A DNA stretch of 64,000 nucleotides from Gaiellasilicea sp963707575 (GTDB lineage: Bacteria; Actinomycetota; Thermoleophilia; Gaiellales; Gaiellaceae), in the NCBI GenBank assembly GCA_963707575.1, contig OY970171.1, forward strand, positions 992,001-1,056,000, in the 5' to 3' direction. The position numbers and the translations under genes are program-made. The first letter of the stretch is position 1; every line of letters begins with the position of its first letter. The notes beneath the pieces were generated by a model. That model did not search any database. It saw nothing but the letters and a program-made list of their open reading frames with translations, and was not told the origin of the DNA. Of the stretch, positions 14,694-22,153 are shown piece by piece.

Positions 14694-15860
14694 GTGAGCC
14701 GCAGGGAGCTTCTTGCCGACGCCGGGGTCGCCGCGGGCGTGCTTGCGCTCTCGCTCGCGATCCTCGCCGCGGGGGGTGCGGGGGACTCCGAGACGGACGC
14801 CCGCAGCCTCGATGCACTCGGCGTCGCGCTGGCCGCGCTCGGCTCGCTGCCGCTCCTGGCCCGCCGGCGCGCGCCGCTCGCGGTGTTCGCGGTCACGGCC
14901 GCCGCGGCCGTCGCTCTCACGGCGCTCGACTACCCGCCGGGGCCGCCACTCGGACCGACCGTCGCGCTCTTCTTCCTGGGCCTCCATCCGGCCGCGACCC
15001 GCGCTCGCCCGCTCCTCACCGCCGGCACGGTCGCTGGCTTCTACGCCCTCCACGTCGCCGCAGCGGGCATCGCCGAGGACGCATTTCCGCTCGTGCCGCT
15101 CCTGGCGGGCGCGCTCGTCTGGGGTGGAGCGTGGGTGATCGGTGACCGGCTCCGCCAGCGCCGCAGCCGGATGGCCGAGCTGGAGGAGCGTGCCCTGCGC
15201 GCCGAGCGGGAGACCGAGCGCGAGCGCCGGCTCGCGGCGGCCGAGGAGCGAACGCGCATCGCGCGCGACCTCCACGACTCCGCCGGTCATGCGATCAACG
15301 TGATCCTCGTCCAGGCGGGCGCCGCGCGCCTGCTGCAGGAACAGGATCCGACGCGGACGAAGGCGGCGCTCGAGACGATCGAGGACGTCGCCCGCGAGAC
15401 GGTGGGTGAGATCGACCAGCTGGTGCGCGCGCTGCGCGAGGACGGTGCGGTGGAGGCGGGCGTGGAGCCCCCTCCCGGGCTCGCGGCGCTCGACGCCCTC
15501 GCCGAGCGACACCGCGCATCGGGTCTCGGCGTCGAGGTCCGCGTCGACGGCGAGCCCCGTCCGCTCGCCCCGGGAGTCGACCGGGCGGCCTACCGGATCC
15601 TGCAGGAGGCGTTGACGAACGCGGCCCGGCACGGACGCGGGAGCGCCGACGTCGAGATCGCCTACCGCGCCGACGAGCTCGAGCTCATCGTCACCAACCC
15701 GTTCTCCGGCGGCGACGCTCCCGCCCACGGGCACGGCCTCGTCGGCATGCGCGAGCGGACGGCGTTGCTCGGCGGCGGCCTCGAGACGGGCGCCGCGGAC
15801 GGCCGCTTCCGCGTCCGGGCTCGGCTTCCGTACCGCGGCGGAGAGCGGGAGCGCCCGTGA
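14694..15860 (+). CDS. NarL-type sensor histidine kinase (HisKA_3)
   Basis: 388 residues. Four to five N-terminal membrane segments (about 10-150) with short loops precede a coiled-coil and the dimerisation/phosphoacceptor region ERTRIARDLHDSAGHAIN (His near 199). The HATPase domain has RILQEALTNAARHGRG and HGHGLVGMRERTALLGG. The sensing part is all membrane-embedded, as in DesK-like kinases that report membrane or envelope stress. GTG start; its TGA overlaps the regulator GTG. Confidence 0.9.
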   Translation: MSRRELLADAGVAAGVLALSLAILAAGGAGDSETDARSLDALGVALAALGSLPLLARRRAPLAVFAVTAAAAVALTALDYPPGPPLGPTVALFFLGLHPAATRARPLLTAGTVAGFYALHVAAAGIAEDAFPLVPLLAGALVWGGAWVIGDRLRQRRSRMAELEERALRAERETERERRLAAAEERTRIARDLHDSAGHAINVILVQAGAARLLQEQDPTRTKAALETIEDVARETVGEIDQLVRALREDGAVEAGVEPPPGLAALDALAERHRASGLGVEVRVDGEPRPLAPGVDRAAYRILQEALTNAARHGRGSADVEIAYRADELELIVTNPFSGGDAPAHGHGLVGMRERTALLGGGLETGAADGRFRVRARLPYRGGERERP

Positions 15861-16534
15861 CGCCCGTTCGCGTGCTGCTCGTGGACGACGACGACCTCAT
15901 GCGCGCCGGCATCGCCGCGGTGCTGTCGAGCGACGACACGATCGAGGTCGTGGGCGAGGCGGCCGACGGGCGGGCGGCGGTCGAGCGCGCAATCGAGCTC
16001 TCACCCGACGTCGTTCTGATGGACGTGCGCATGCCCAACCTCGATGGGATCGCTGCCACGCGCGAGCTGCTCGGCGTCTCGCCCGACGTCAAGGTGGTCG
16101 TGCTCACGACCTTCGAGCAGGACGACTACGTCTTCGGCGCGCTCAGCGCCGGTGCCTCCGGCTTCCTGCTCAAGCGGACCAAGCCCGAGGAGCTGATCGG
16201 AGCGATCCACACGATCGCGGCCGGCGACTCGCTGCTGTCGCCCTCCGTCACCCGCACCGTGATCCAGCGGATGGCGCACCAGCCCGCTCCCGACTCCTCC
16301 TCCGAAGGACGCCTGGACGAGCTCACGCCGAGAGAGCGCGAGGTGCTCGAGCTGATCGCCCGCGGGCTCTCGAACACGCAGATCGCCGCCGCCCTCGTGG
16401 TCGAGGAGTCGACGGTGAAGACCCATGTCAGGCACATCCTCAGGAAGCTGCGCCTCCGCGACCGGGTCCAGGCCGTGATCTTCGCGTACGAGAGTGGCCT
16501 GACCGCGCCGGGACGGACCGAGCCACTGCCTTGA
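15857..16534 (+). CDS. NarL/LuxR-family response regulator
   Basis: 225 residues. The receiver domain has VDDDDL, phospho-Asp in VVLMDVRMPNLDG and the Lys in FLLKRTKPEEL. The LuxR HTH at the C-terminus reads LTPREREVLELIARGLSN and VEESTVKTHVRHILRKL. The GTG start overlaps the kinase stop by 4 bp. Likely target: the palindromes at 14620-14650 upstream of its own operon. Confidence 0.93.
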   Translation: MTPVRVLLVDDDDLMRAGIAAVLSSDDTIEVVGEAADGRAAVERAIELSPDVVLMDVRMPNLDGIAATRELLGVSPDVKVVVLTTFEQDDYVFGALSAGASGFLLKRTKPEELIGAIHTIAAGDSLLSPSVTRTVIQRMAHQPAPDSSSEGRLDELTPREREVLELIARGLSNTQIAAALVVEESTVKTHVRHILRKLRLRDRVQAVIFAYESGLTAPGRTEPLP

Positions 16535-16598
16535 CGTCCTCGTGCCGCCACGGCTACCCTCGATCCCGTCAAGCGACCGTGGAAGGAGGAGCGTCTCG

Positions 16599-16637
16599 AT
16601 GACTGTGTTGTCCGCCCCCTTCTTCGGCGTCGCCTGA
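16599..16637 (+). CDS. 12-residue leader ORF upstream of speD
   Basis: ATG 16599 is preceded by an excellent ribosome-binding site (GGAAGGAGGAG, about 6 bases away) and opens a frame of 12 codons, MTVLSAPFFGVA, ending in TGA 78 bp before speD. Such a strong site would be wasteful unless the peptide is translated. Its last codons form one arm of the 9-bp stem at 16626-16685. A regulatory leader is the best guess; there is no homology evidence. Confidence 0.5.
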   Translation: MTVLSAPFFGVA

Positions 16638-16685
16638 CCCCACCCGCGAGTCTCAGCTCGAGCTCCCGCCGGCCAGGGCGACGCC
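16626..16685 (+). promoter_or_regulatory. Leader RNA stem linking the short ORF to speD
   Basis: GGCGTCGCC (16626-16634), the last three sense codons of the leader ORF, is perfectly complementary to GGCGACGCC (16677-16685). The enclosed 42 bases contain the palindrome AGCTCGAGCT (16655-16664). A ribosome held at the end of the leader ORF would open this stem and change folding next to the speD ribosome-binding site at 16705-16711. The mechanism is inferred. Confidence 0.45.
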
Positions 16686-16715
16686 CCGACGTCAACCCCT
16701 GCCCAGGAGAGTCGA

Positions 16716-17108
16716 TTGCTCCAGCTCGAGAGCCGGGCCGACGAGCCGTGGCCCACGCAGCACACAATCCAGCCGATGCGCCTCCACGCGATGGACGCGT
16801 GGGTGCGCCGCGCCTCCGTCCTGACCGACGCGGGCGAGCTGCAGACGGTCCTCCACGCAGCGGCGGCCGCCGGTGGAGCGACGGTCGTCGGCGAGCGCTT
16901 CTACGCGTTCCCGAACGGCGCGGTCACCGGCGTGCTCCTGCTCGCCCAGTCGCATCTGAGCATCCACACCTGGCCTGAGCTCGCGCTCGCCAACGTCGAC
17001 CTGCTCACGTGCGGCGACATCGACGGCGGCGCCGTGCTGAGGACGATCCGAGAGCGGCTCGACGTCGAGCGCGCAAGCGTCCGCTGCATCCGGCGGGCGC
17101 TTGACTGA
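16716..17108 (+). CDS. speD: S-adenosylmethionine decarboxylase proenzyme, bacterial SpeD/SpeH class
   Basis: 130 residues. The enzyme self-cleaves to create a pyruvoyl group and makes decarboxylated AdoMet, the aminopropyl donor for polyamines. The core AQSHLSIHTWPELALANVDLLTCGD contains the cleavage Ser79, His84 and Cys99; the residue before the Ser is Gln instead of the common Glu. TTG 16716 has AGGAGAG at the right distance and adds about 20 residues before the usual N-terminus (MRLHAMDAWV); the ATG at 16776 has no comparable site. The gene overlaps bpsA by 8 bp. Confidence 0.88.
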   Translation: MLQLESRADEPWPTQHTIQPMRLHAMDAWVRRASVLTDAGELQTVLHAAAAAGGATVVGERFYAFPNGAVTGVLLLAQSHLSIHTWPELALANVDLLTCGDIDGGAVLRTIRERLDVERASVRCIRRALD

Positions 17109-18120
17109 GGAGAGCCGCATCGTCCGCGAGGTCGCGGCCGCCGTCGGGCTCGCCGAAGGGGAGCGCGGCGTGCGGGCCGTGCTGGCGACCCTCGTCCGCC
17201 TCGAGCCCGTCTCGACGCGGCGGATCAGCCGGGCGGCGGCGCTGCCGGTCCCGATCGTCGCCGCCGTCTGCGGCGAGCTCCGCAGGCGGTCCGTCGTCGC
17301 GGAGCGACGGCCGGCGCAGCTGACGCCGGAGGGGCGCGAGCTCTACGCGGAGGGCCGGCTCCGGCTCCGCTCGGCCTCGTGCCCGTGCTGCCGCTCGGGC
17401 GGGATCGTCCTCCCCGCCGAGCTGGAGCCCCTCGTGCGCGAGCTCTCGGAGGCCGTCCGCGGCGGGCCACCTGCCCGGCTCGAGCTCGACCAGTGCCACT
17501 GCACGGTGGACACGAAGCTCCGGCGCCTGCTCGCGGTTCACGAGGCCGGCGCGCTCGTCGGGCGCCGCGTACTCCTGCTCGGCGACGACGACCTGTCTGG
17601 CCTGGCGCTGCGGCTCCTCGTGGACCGCCTCGGCTCGCGCGAGACGATCGCGCGGCTCACGGTGGTGGACGTCGACCCCGCGCTGGTCGGCTTCCTGACG
17701 GCTGAGCTCGGGGGCGCACCCTTCCCGGTCACGTGTGTCGAGCACGACCTCCGCAGGCCGCTACCGCAGGAGCTCGTGGGCGCGTTCGACACCGTCATCA
17801 CCGATCCGCCCTACACGACCGCGGGCGCTCGGCTCTTCCTCTCCCGCGCGGCGAACGCGCTCGACAGGCGGGGCGACGTGTTCCTCTCGTTCGGCTCGAG
17901 GCGGCCCGGCGCCGCGGCCGCGCTCCAGCACGCGATCGTCGAGAGCGGCTTCGTGATCCAGAGCCTCACGCGGGACTTCAACGAGTACATCGGCGCCGGC
18001 GTCCTCGGCGGAACGAGCCACCTCTACCATCTCGTCGCGGCCGACCAGCTCACCCCGGCGGTTGCCGGGGCGCACGAGACGCCGCTCTACACCGCCGACG
18101 ACCGCAAGTCGACGGCGTAA
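17101..18120 (+). CDS. bpsA: BpsA-type branched polyamine synthase (bis-aminopropyl spermidine synthase family)
   Basis: 339 residues of the DUF43/BpsA family. Known members in Thermococcus and Thermus transfer aminopropyl groups from decarboxylated AdoMet to spermidine, giving N4-bis(aminopropyl)spermidine. The order is a winged-helix-like N-terminus, Cys clusters CPCC (94-97) and CHC (132-134) that could bind metal, then a Rossmann-like methyltransferase fold with GDDD (161-164) and DPPYT (235-239), both family hallmarks. It begins at TTG inside the speD end, so it is coupled to its own substrate supply. No spermidine synthase is nearby; the acceptor polyamine is unknown. Confidence 0.85.
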   Translation: MTEESRIVREVAAAVGLAEGERGVRAVLATLVRLEPVSTRRISRAAALPVPIVAAVCGELRRRSVVAERRPAQLTPEGRELYAEGRLRLRSASCPCCRSGGIVLPAELEPLVRELSEAVRGGPPARLELDQCHCTVDTKLRRLLAVHEAGALVGRRVLLLGDDDLSGLALRLLVDRLGSRETIARLTVVDVDPALVGFLTAELGGAPFPVTCVEHDLRRPLPQELVGAFDTVITDPPYTTAGARLFLSRAANALDRRGDVFLSFGSRRPGAAAALQHAIVESGFVIQSLTRDFNEYIGAGVLGGTSHLYHLVAADQLTPAVAGAHETPLYTADDRKSTA

Positions 18121-18138
18121 GGCCTGCACGCCCTGCCT

Positions 18139-19308
18139 TCAGCCATCGTCGGTCCGCGCCGTCGCAGGCTCACCGGGAATCGGCGGGCGGTCGCCGAAGC
18201 TCCCGCGCTCCTCGTCGTCGCCGCCGTTACGCGAGTCGCCGCCGCCGCGGTCGTCGTCACCGGCGATGCTGTTGATCAGCACCTTCGCCCGGCGCTCCGA
18301 GAACCCGGAGATGAAGCCGATGGTGGCGTAGAAATAGATTCCCTTGTCGAATTCCTGGAGGAACCCGATCAGGTCGCTCTGGAGCGCGAGGTAGATGACG
18401 AAGGCGGACAGCGCCCCGATCCACGGCCGGATGCCGCCCAGGTGGCGAATCGACTTCCGCCCGACCTCGAACTCCAGGCTGAACCCGTCCTTCGCCATCC
18501 GTGTCATGACGCTGAAGACGGCGCCGGCGGCGCCCATCGCGATCGCGACGAAGAGCGTGTACGTGGACTCGTCGTGCGGGTCGATCCAGCCGAACCACCA
18601 CGCCGCGAGGAAGATCCCGCCGAGCGCGAGCGCGAGCGCGAGGGTGCCCCAGATCATCCCGCGGAAGTAGACGATGCGGGCGCTGTTCTCGCCGGCGCGG
18701 GCGTAGTAGCTGTTCAGGTCGGCGAGCTCGCCATCGTGATCCGCCGCCAGGGCGTCGAGCTCGGCGTGCTCGATGGTCGCGTTGTCCCCCTTGCGGTCGA
18801 CGAACGCGAGCAGCCGCGTGCTCGCCGCGAAGATCCGGTGCAGCGCGATGCGCTCACTCGTGTCCCGCAGGATCTCGCCCGCCTTGATCGCAGCCGTCTG
18901 CCAGCGGAAGAGCGTCGTGGCGATCACCGGTGCGTTCGCCGTTCGCCAGTCGGTGGCCGTGTGCAGCTTCAGGATCGAGTCGCGGCGGTAGAAGTTCGTC
19001 AGCCGCCTGGGCAGCGCATACTCGGTCAGAGCGACGCCGGACGCCTCGTAGCGACACCAGTACGCCTCGACGATGTCGCCGTGCTGCGTGCGGAACAGCC
19101 CTAGTCGACGCTGGTACTCCTTGTGCCAGTCGCCGGTCAGCTCGTCCTTGTAGACCTCCTTCTGCTGGCGCTGGTGGTGCGCCCACACGACCTCACCGAA
19201 CGAGACCGCCGGTATCGCGGCCCCCGTCGCGGCAGTGCGCCCGAGCAAGGCGTCCCACGCCGCGCCGACGCGGGAACGAGTCTGCGGCAGTGGCTGCGCG
19301 ATCGCCAT
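18139..19308 (-). CDS. Membrane protein of unknown function
   Basis: 389 residues, unrecognised. The first 215 are soluble and partly helical (KEVYKDELTGDWHKEYQRRL). Four hydrophobic segments follow between about 220 and 340 (GMIWGTLALALALGGIFLAA; LFVAIAMGAAGAVFSVMTRM; WIGALSAFVIYLALQSDLIG; IYFYATIGFISGFSERRAKV). The tail is disordered, Gly/Asp/Arg-rich and possibly nucleotide- or protein-binding. The layout suggests a cytoplasmic head held at the membrane by a bundle. It converges on bpsA with an 18-bp gap. Confidence 0.7.
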   Translation of the reverse strand: MAIAQPLPQTRSRVGAAWDALLGRTAATGAAIPAVSFGEVVWAHHQRQQKEVYKDELTGDWHKEYQRRLGLFRTQHGDIVEAYWCRYEASGVALTEYALPRRLTNFYRRDSILKLHTATDWRTANAPVIATTLFRWQTAAIKAGEILRDTSERIALHRIFAASTRLLAFVDRKGDNATIEHAELDALAADHDGELADLNSYYARAGENSARIVYFRGMIWGTLALALALGGIFLAAWWFGWIDPHDESTYTLFVAIAMGAAGAVFSVMTRMAKDGFSLEFEVGRKSIRHLGGIRPWIGALSAFVIYLALQSDLIGFLQEFDKGIYFYATIGFISGFSERRAKVLINSIAGDDDRGGGDSRNGGDDEERGSFGDRPPIPGEPATARTDDG

Positions 19309-19359
19309 CGTCCACCTCTCTCACGTTTCGCACGCGCCGCAGTTCGCCTCATTTTACGA

Positions 19360-20292
19360 TCATGTGGCTTCCGGTACAAGCCCGCCGAGGATGAGCTGGC
19401 TGTCGCCGAACTCGTGCCAGCGATAGCCCTGCTCGACCGCGGCGGCATAGCTTCGCGCGAGCAGCTCCTCGCCGGCCACGGCGCGCAGCAGGTCGAGGTG
19501 CGACGACTCGGCCTCGTGCAGGCCGGTGAGCAGGCAGTCGACGGTCCACAGCCCGCGCTCCGGCGTCACGACGAGCCTCGTCCAGCCTTCGTGCGCCGTG
19601 ACCGTCCCGTCCGGCTGGGCGACCGTCTCCAGGGCCCGCACGACCGTCGTCCCGGTCGCGATCACGCGTCCTCCCCAGGCATGCACCGCGTTCACCAGCC
19701 GGGCGGTCTGCTCGGTCACCCGGAAGCGCTCCGGGTAGGGACGCTCGTGACGCTCGGGCGAGGAGACACCTGTGTGCAGCGTCACCGGCGCGACGAGCAC
19801 GCCTCCGGCGACGAGACGGGTGATCAGCTCGGCAGTGAACGGCCGGCCTGCGCTCGCCATCTCGGCGCTGCCGGGCTCGACCGCATAGACGTTCTGGTAG
19901 GCCTCGAGCGGCCAGCGCCGTGGCACGTAGCCGTAGCGGATCGGGTGCCCGTGCTCGCCGAGGTAGCCCTCGAGCGGCCGCGGCAGCTCCAGCTCGGCGA
20001 GCCACAGCCGCACACCCGCGTAGGGCGCCCGGATCGATGCCGTCCCGCCGGCCGGCAGCTCGAGCCTCTCGCCGACCTCGACCCCGCCGAAGGGCTCGTC
20101 GCCCGAGCGGAGCTCCACGATCCAGAAGCGCTCGTCCACCGACCCCTCCGCCGGCGTCGAGAGGCGAAGCTCGAGCTCGGCGCCGTCAGCACGCGCCGCC
20201 GGAAGGGCGGCGGGGAGCGTCGCGGACACGTTGACGACGACGAGGTCGCCCGGAGCGAGAAAGTCGGGCAGGTCCGAGAAACGCCTGTGCAC
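19360..20292 (-). CDS. queA: S-adenosylmethionine:tRNA ribosyltransferase-isomerase
   Basis: QueA moves the ribosyl part of AdoMet onto preQ1 at tRNA position 34, late in queuosine synthesis. Family landmarks are DLVVVNVSATLPA, YGYVPRRWPLEAYQNVYA, GRPFTAELITRLV, VTLHTGVSS and RVIATGTTVVRALE. The coordinates use the first usable start, GTG 20292 (310 residues), but homology continues upstream (FQLPARLEAHEPPEARG) to about 20400 with no ATG, GTG or TTG before the TGA of the preceding gene in the same frame. The true N-terminus is therefore uncertain: a rare ACG start at 20400 would give 346 residues, the normal family length. Confidence 0.82.
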   Translation of the reverse strand: MHRRFSDLPDFLAPGDLVVVNVSATLPAALPAARADGAELELRLSTPAEGSVDERFWIVELRSGDEPFGGVEVGERLELPAGGTASIRAPYAGVRLWLAELELPRPLEGYLGEHGHPIRYGYVPRRWPLEAYQNVYAVEPGSAEMASAGRPFTAELITRLVAGGVLVAPVTLHTGVSSPERHERPYPERFRVTEQTARLVNAVHAWGGRVIATGTTVVRALETVAQPDGTVTAHEGWTRLVVTPERGLWTVDCLLTGLHEAESSHLDLLRAVAGEELLARSYAAAVEQGYRWHEFGDSQLILGGLVPEAT

Positions 20293-20412
20293 GATCGAGC
20301 CGTCGGCCCGGTCAGTGACGAGGAGGCGAACGGCGTCGCGGGTCAGCCCTCGCGCCTCGGGCGGCTCGTGCGCCTCGAGGCGGGCCGGAAGCTGGAACGT
20401 CGGCCGCGGCGC

Positions 20413-21087
20413 TCAAGCCTTCGCCGCCACGAGGTCACGAGCGCGGTAGAGCCCGCTCGGGAGCTCGCCCTCGATCAGCGCGAGCAGGCCGGGGACGGTC
20501 TCCTCCGGCGGCGGCCGGTCCGAGATGTCCTCGCCCGGAAAGGCGTCCTGCTGCATCTGCGTGCGCATGTCGCCCGGGTCGACCGCGTAGACGCGGAGGC
20601 CGGGGTTCTCCGCGCCGAGAATCGCCGTGATCTGCGCGAGCGCGGCCTTGGACGAGCCGTACCCACCCCACCCCTCGTACGGCTCGACGGCCGCGTCGGA
20701 GGTGACGTTGAGCACGCGCGCGCCGTCCCCGAAGCGCGGCAGCGCGAGCTGGGTGAGCGCGAGCGGTGCGAACACGTTGGCCTCGTAGACCCGGCGCAGC
20801 TCGTCGAGCGGATAGCTCCCGAGCTCCGGCAGCGGGCTCGGCCCGAGCAGGCTTGCGTTGTTCACGAGCAGGTCGAGCGGCGCGCCCGCCGCCTCCACGA
20901 GCCGGAGGCGATGCTCGGGGTCGGCGACGTCGCCGGCGAGCGCGACGACACCGTCGAGCCCGCCGACGGCCTGCTCGAGCGCGTCTCCGTCGCGCGCGTC
21001 GACGACGAGGCGCCAGCCGCGGCCGGCGAGCGCGCGGGTCAGGGCGAGCCCAAGCCCGCGCGAGGCGCCGGTGACGATCCCCTGCAT
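20413..21087 (-). CDS. Short-chain dehydrogenase/reductase
   Basis: 224 residues of classical SDR type with cofactor motif VTGASRGLGLAL, NNAS, catalytic Ser in LNVTSDAA and YGSSKAAL (Y-x3-K). This is a cytoplasmic NAD(P)-dependent oxidoreductase acting on a small alcohol or ketone. It lies 2 bp after the DUF5519-like gene and in the same frame as queA, separated from it by a single TGA, so the three form one transcription unit. Substrate unknown. Confidence 0.88.
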   Translation of the reverse strand: MQGIVTGASRGLGLALTRALAGRGWRLVVDARDGDALEQAVGGLDGVVALAGDVADPEHRLRLVEAAGAPLDLLVNNASLLGPSPLPELGSYPLDELRRVYEANVFAPLALTQLALPRFGDGARVLNVTSDAAVEPYEGWGGYGSSKAALAQITAILGAENPGLRVYAVDPGDMRTQMQQDAFPGEDISDRPPPEETVPGLLALIEGELPSGLYRARDLVAAKA

Positions 21088-21089
21088 CG

Positions 21090-21434
21090 TCAGACCCCGG
21101 CCGGCACGCCGTGGCGGGCGACGACGCGCTCGTAGTTCAGCCGCAGCAGCTCGATCACGTCGGCGACGTCGGCCTCGCTCTCGATCCTGCGCGCCGCGTA
21201 GCCCGGCCGGCCCGGAAAGACCGGGTGATAGCCGATCCGGCCCTGGTCGAAGAGCTCCGCCCAGACGTGCTTGGGGAAGCCGAAGTGGGCGATGTGGTCG
21301 CCGTGCAGGTGGCCGAGCTCCCTGCGGCCGACCTTGAACGCGTACTCGCCGCGCATGCCGAAGCCGGCCTCGACGCCCGGCCAGGACGTGACCTCCGTGG
21401 TGATCCGCTCGCTTGCCGTCCCTGACGTGCTCAT
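21090..21434 (-). CDS. DUF5519 / 'luciferase family' small protein
   Basis: 114 residues. The pattern WPGVEAGFGMRGEYAFKVGR followed by HLHGDHIAHFGFPKHVW and YHPVFPG is that of the small DUF5519 ('luciferase domain') proteins, whose function is not established. The ATG has AAAGGAG seven bases upstream. It is the first gene of the unit with the SDR and queA. Confidence 0.65.
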   Translation of the reverse strand: MSTSGTASERITTEVTSWPGVEAGFGMRGEYAFKVGRRELGHLHGDHIAHFGFPKHVWAELFDQGRIGYHPVFPGRPGYAARRIESEADVADVIELLRLNYERVVARHGVPAGV

Positions 21435-21505
21435 CCGTTTCTCCTTTTCGGGGGATGAGCTCAGGATCGCCGCCGCCGCGTCCCGGCCGCCAGCGGCAAT
21501 TGGTC

Positions 21506-22153
21506 CTAGGACCTCGGCACGAGCCCGGCCCGGACGGCGACGACGGCCGCCTGCGTGCGGTCGGTGACCCCGAGCTTTGCGAGCACGTGGCCGACGTGCG
21601 TCTTGACCGTCTTCTCGGCCACGCCGAGCTCGCGGGCGATCAGCTTGTTCGGGAAGCCGCGCCCGAGCAGGATCAGCACCTCGCGCTCGCGGGGCGTGAG
21701 CCGGTCGAGCGGCTCCACGCCACCGTCCGCCGCGAGCGTCTCGACGAGGCGTGCCGCGACGACCGGGTCGAGCAGCGTCTCGCCGGCATGGGCCGCGTAG
21801 ACCGCTCGGGCGACCTCCTCCGGACGGGCGTTCTTGAGCAGGTAGCCGGCCGCGCCCAGGCGGAGCGCGGGGAGCAGCTTGTCGTCGTCGAGGAAGCTCG
21901 TCAGGACGATCACCCGCGCCTTCGGCGCGGTCTCGCGCAGCACCCGCATCGCGGCGATCCCGTCCAGCCGCGGCATCACGAGGTCCATCAGGATCACGTC
22001 CGGGTGGGCACGGGCCGCCGTCTCGACCGCCTCCTGGCCGTCGGCCGCCTCGGCCACGACCTCGATCCCGTCCTGCAGCTCGAGAAAGGCCCGCAGACCC
22101 TCCCGCACGACCGCGTGGTCGTCGACGACGAGCACCCGGATCGGGTCAGCCAC
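21506..22153 (-). CDS. NarL/LuxR-family response regulator
   Basis: 215 residues. The receiver domain has VDDHAVVREG, phospho-Asp in VILMDLVMPRLDG and Lys in YLLKNARPEEV; the LuxR HTH has LTPREREVLILLGRGFPN and VAEKTVKTHVGHVLAKL. GTG 22153 overlaps the end of the upstream kinase by 8 bp. Its kinase is interrupted by frameshifts in this sequence, so if the lesions are real the regulator may be unphosphorylated or served by another kinase. The perfect palindrome at 23313 is its probable operator. Confidence 0.92.
   Translation of the reverse strand: MADPIRVLVVDDHAVVREGLRAFLELQDGIEVVAEAADGQEAVETAARAHPDVILMDLVMPRLDGIAAMRVLRETAPKARVIVLTSFLDDDKLLPALRLGAAGYLLKNARPEEVARAVYAAHAGETLLDPVVAARLVETLAADGGVEPLDRLTPREREVLILLGRGFPNKLIARELGVAEKTVKTHVGHVLAKLGVTDRTQAAVVAVRAGLVPRS

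Noticed and set aside
16535..16598. AdoMet riboswitch before speD
   Set aside because: No SAM-I/II/III consensus core recognised; the leader ORF and stem explain the visible structure better.
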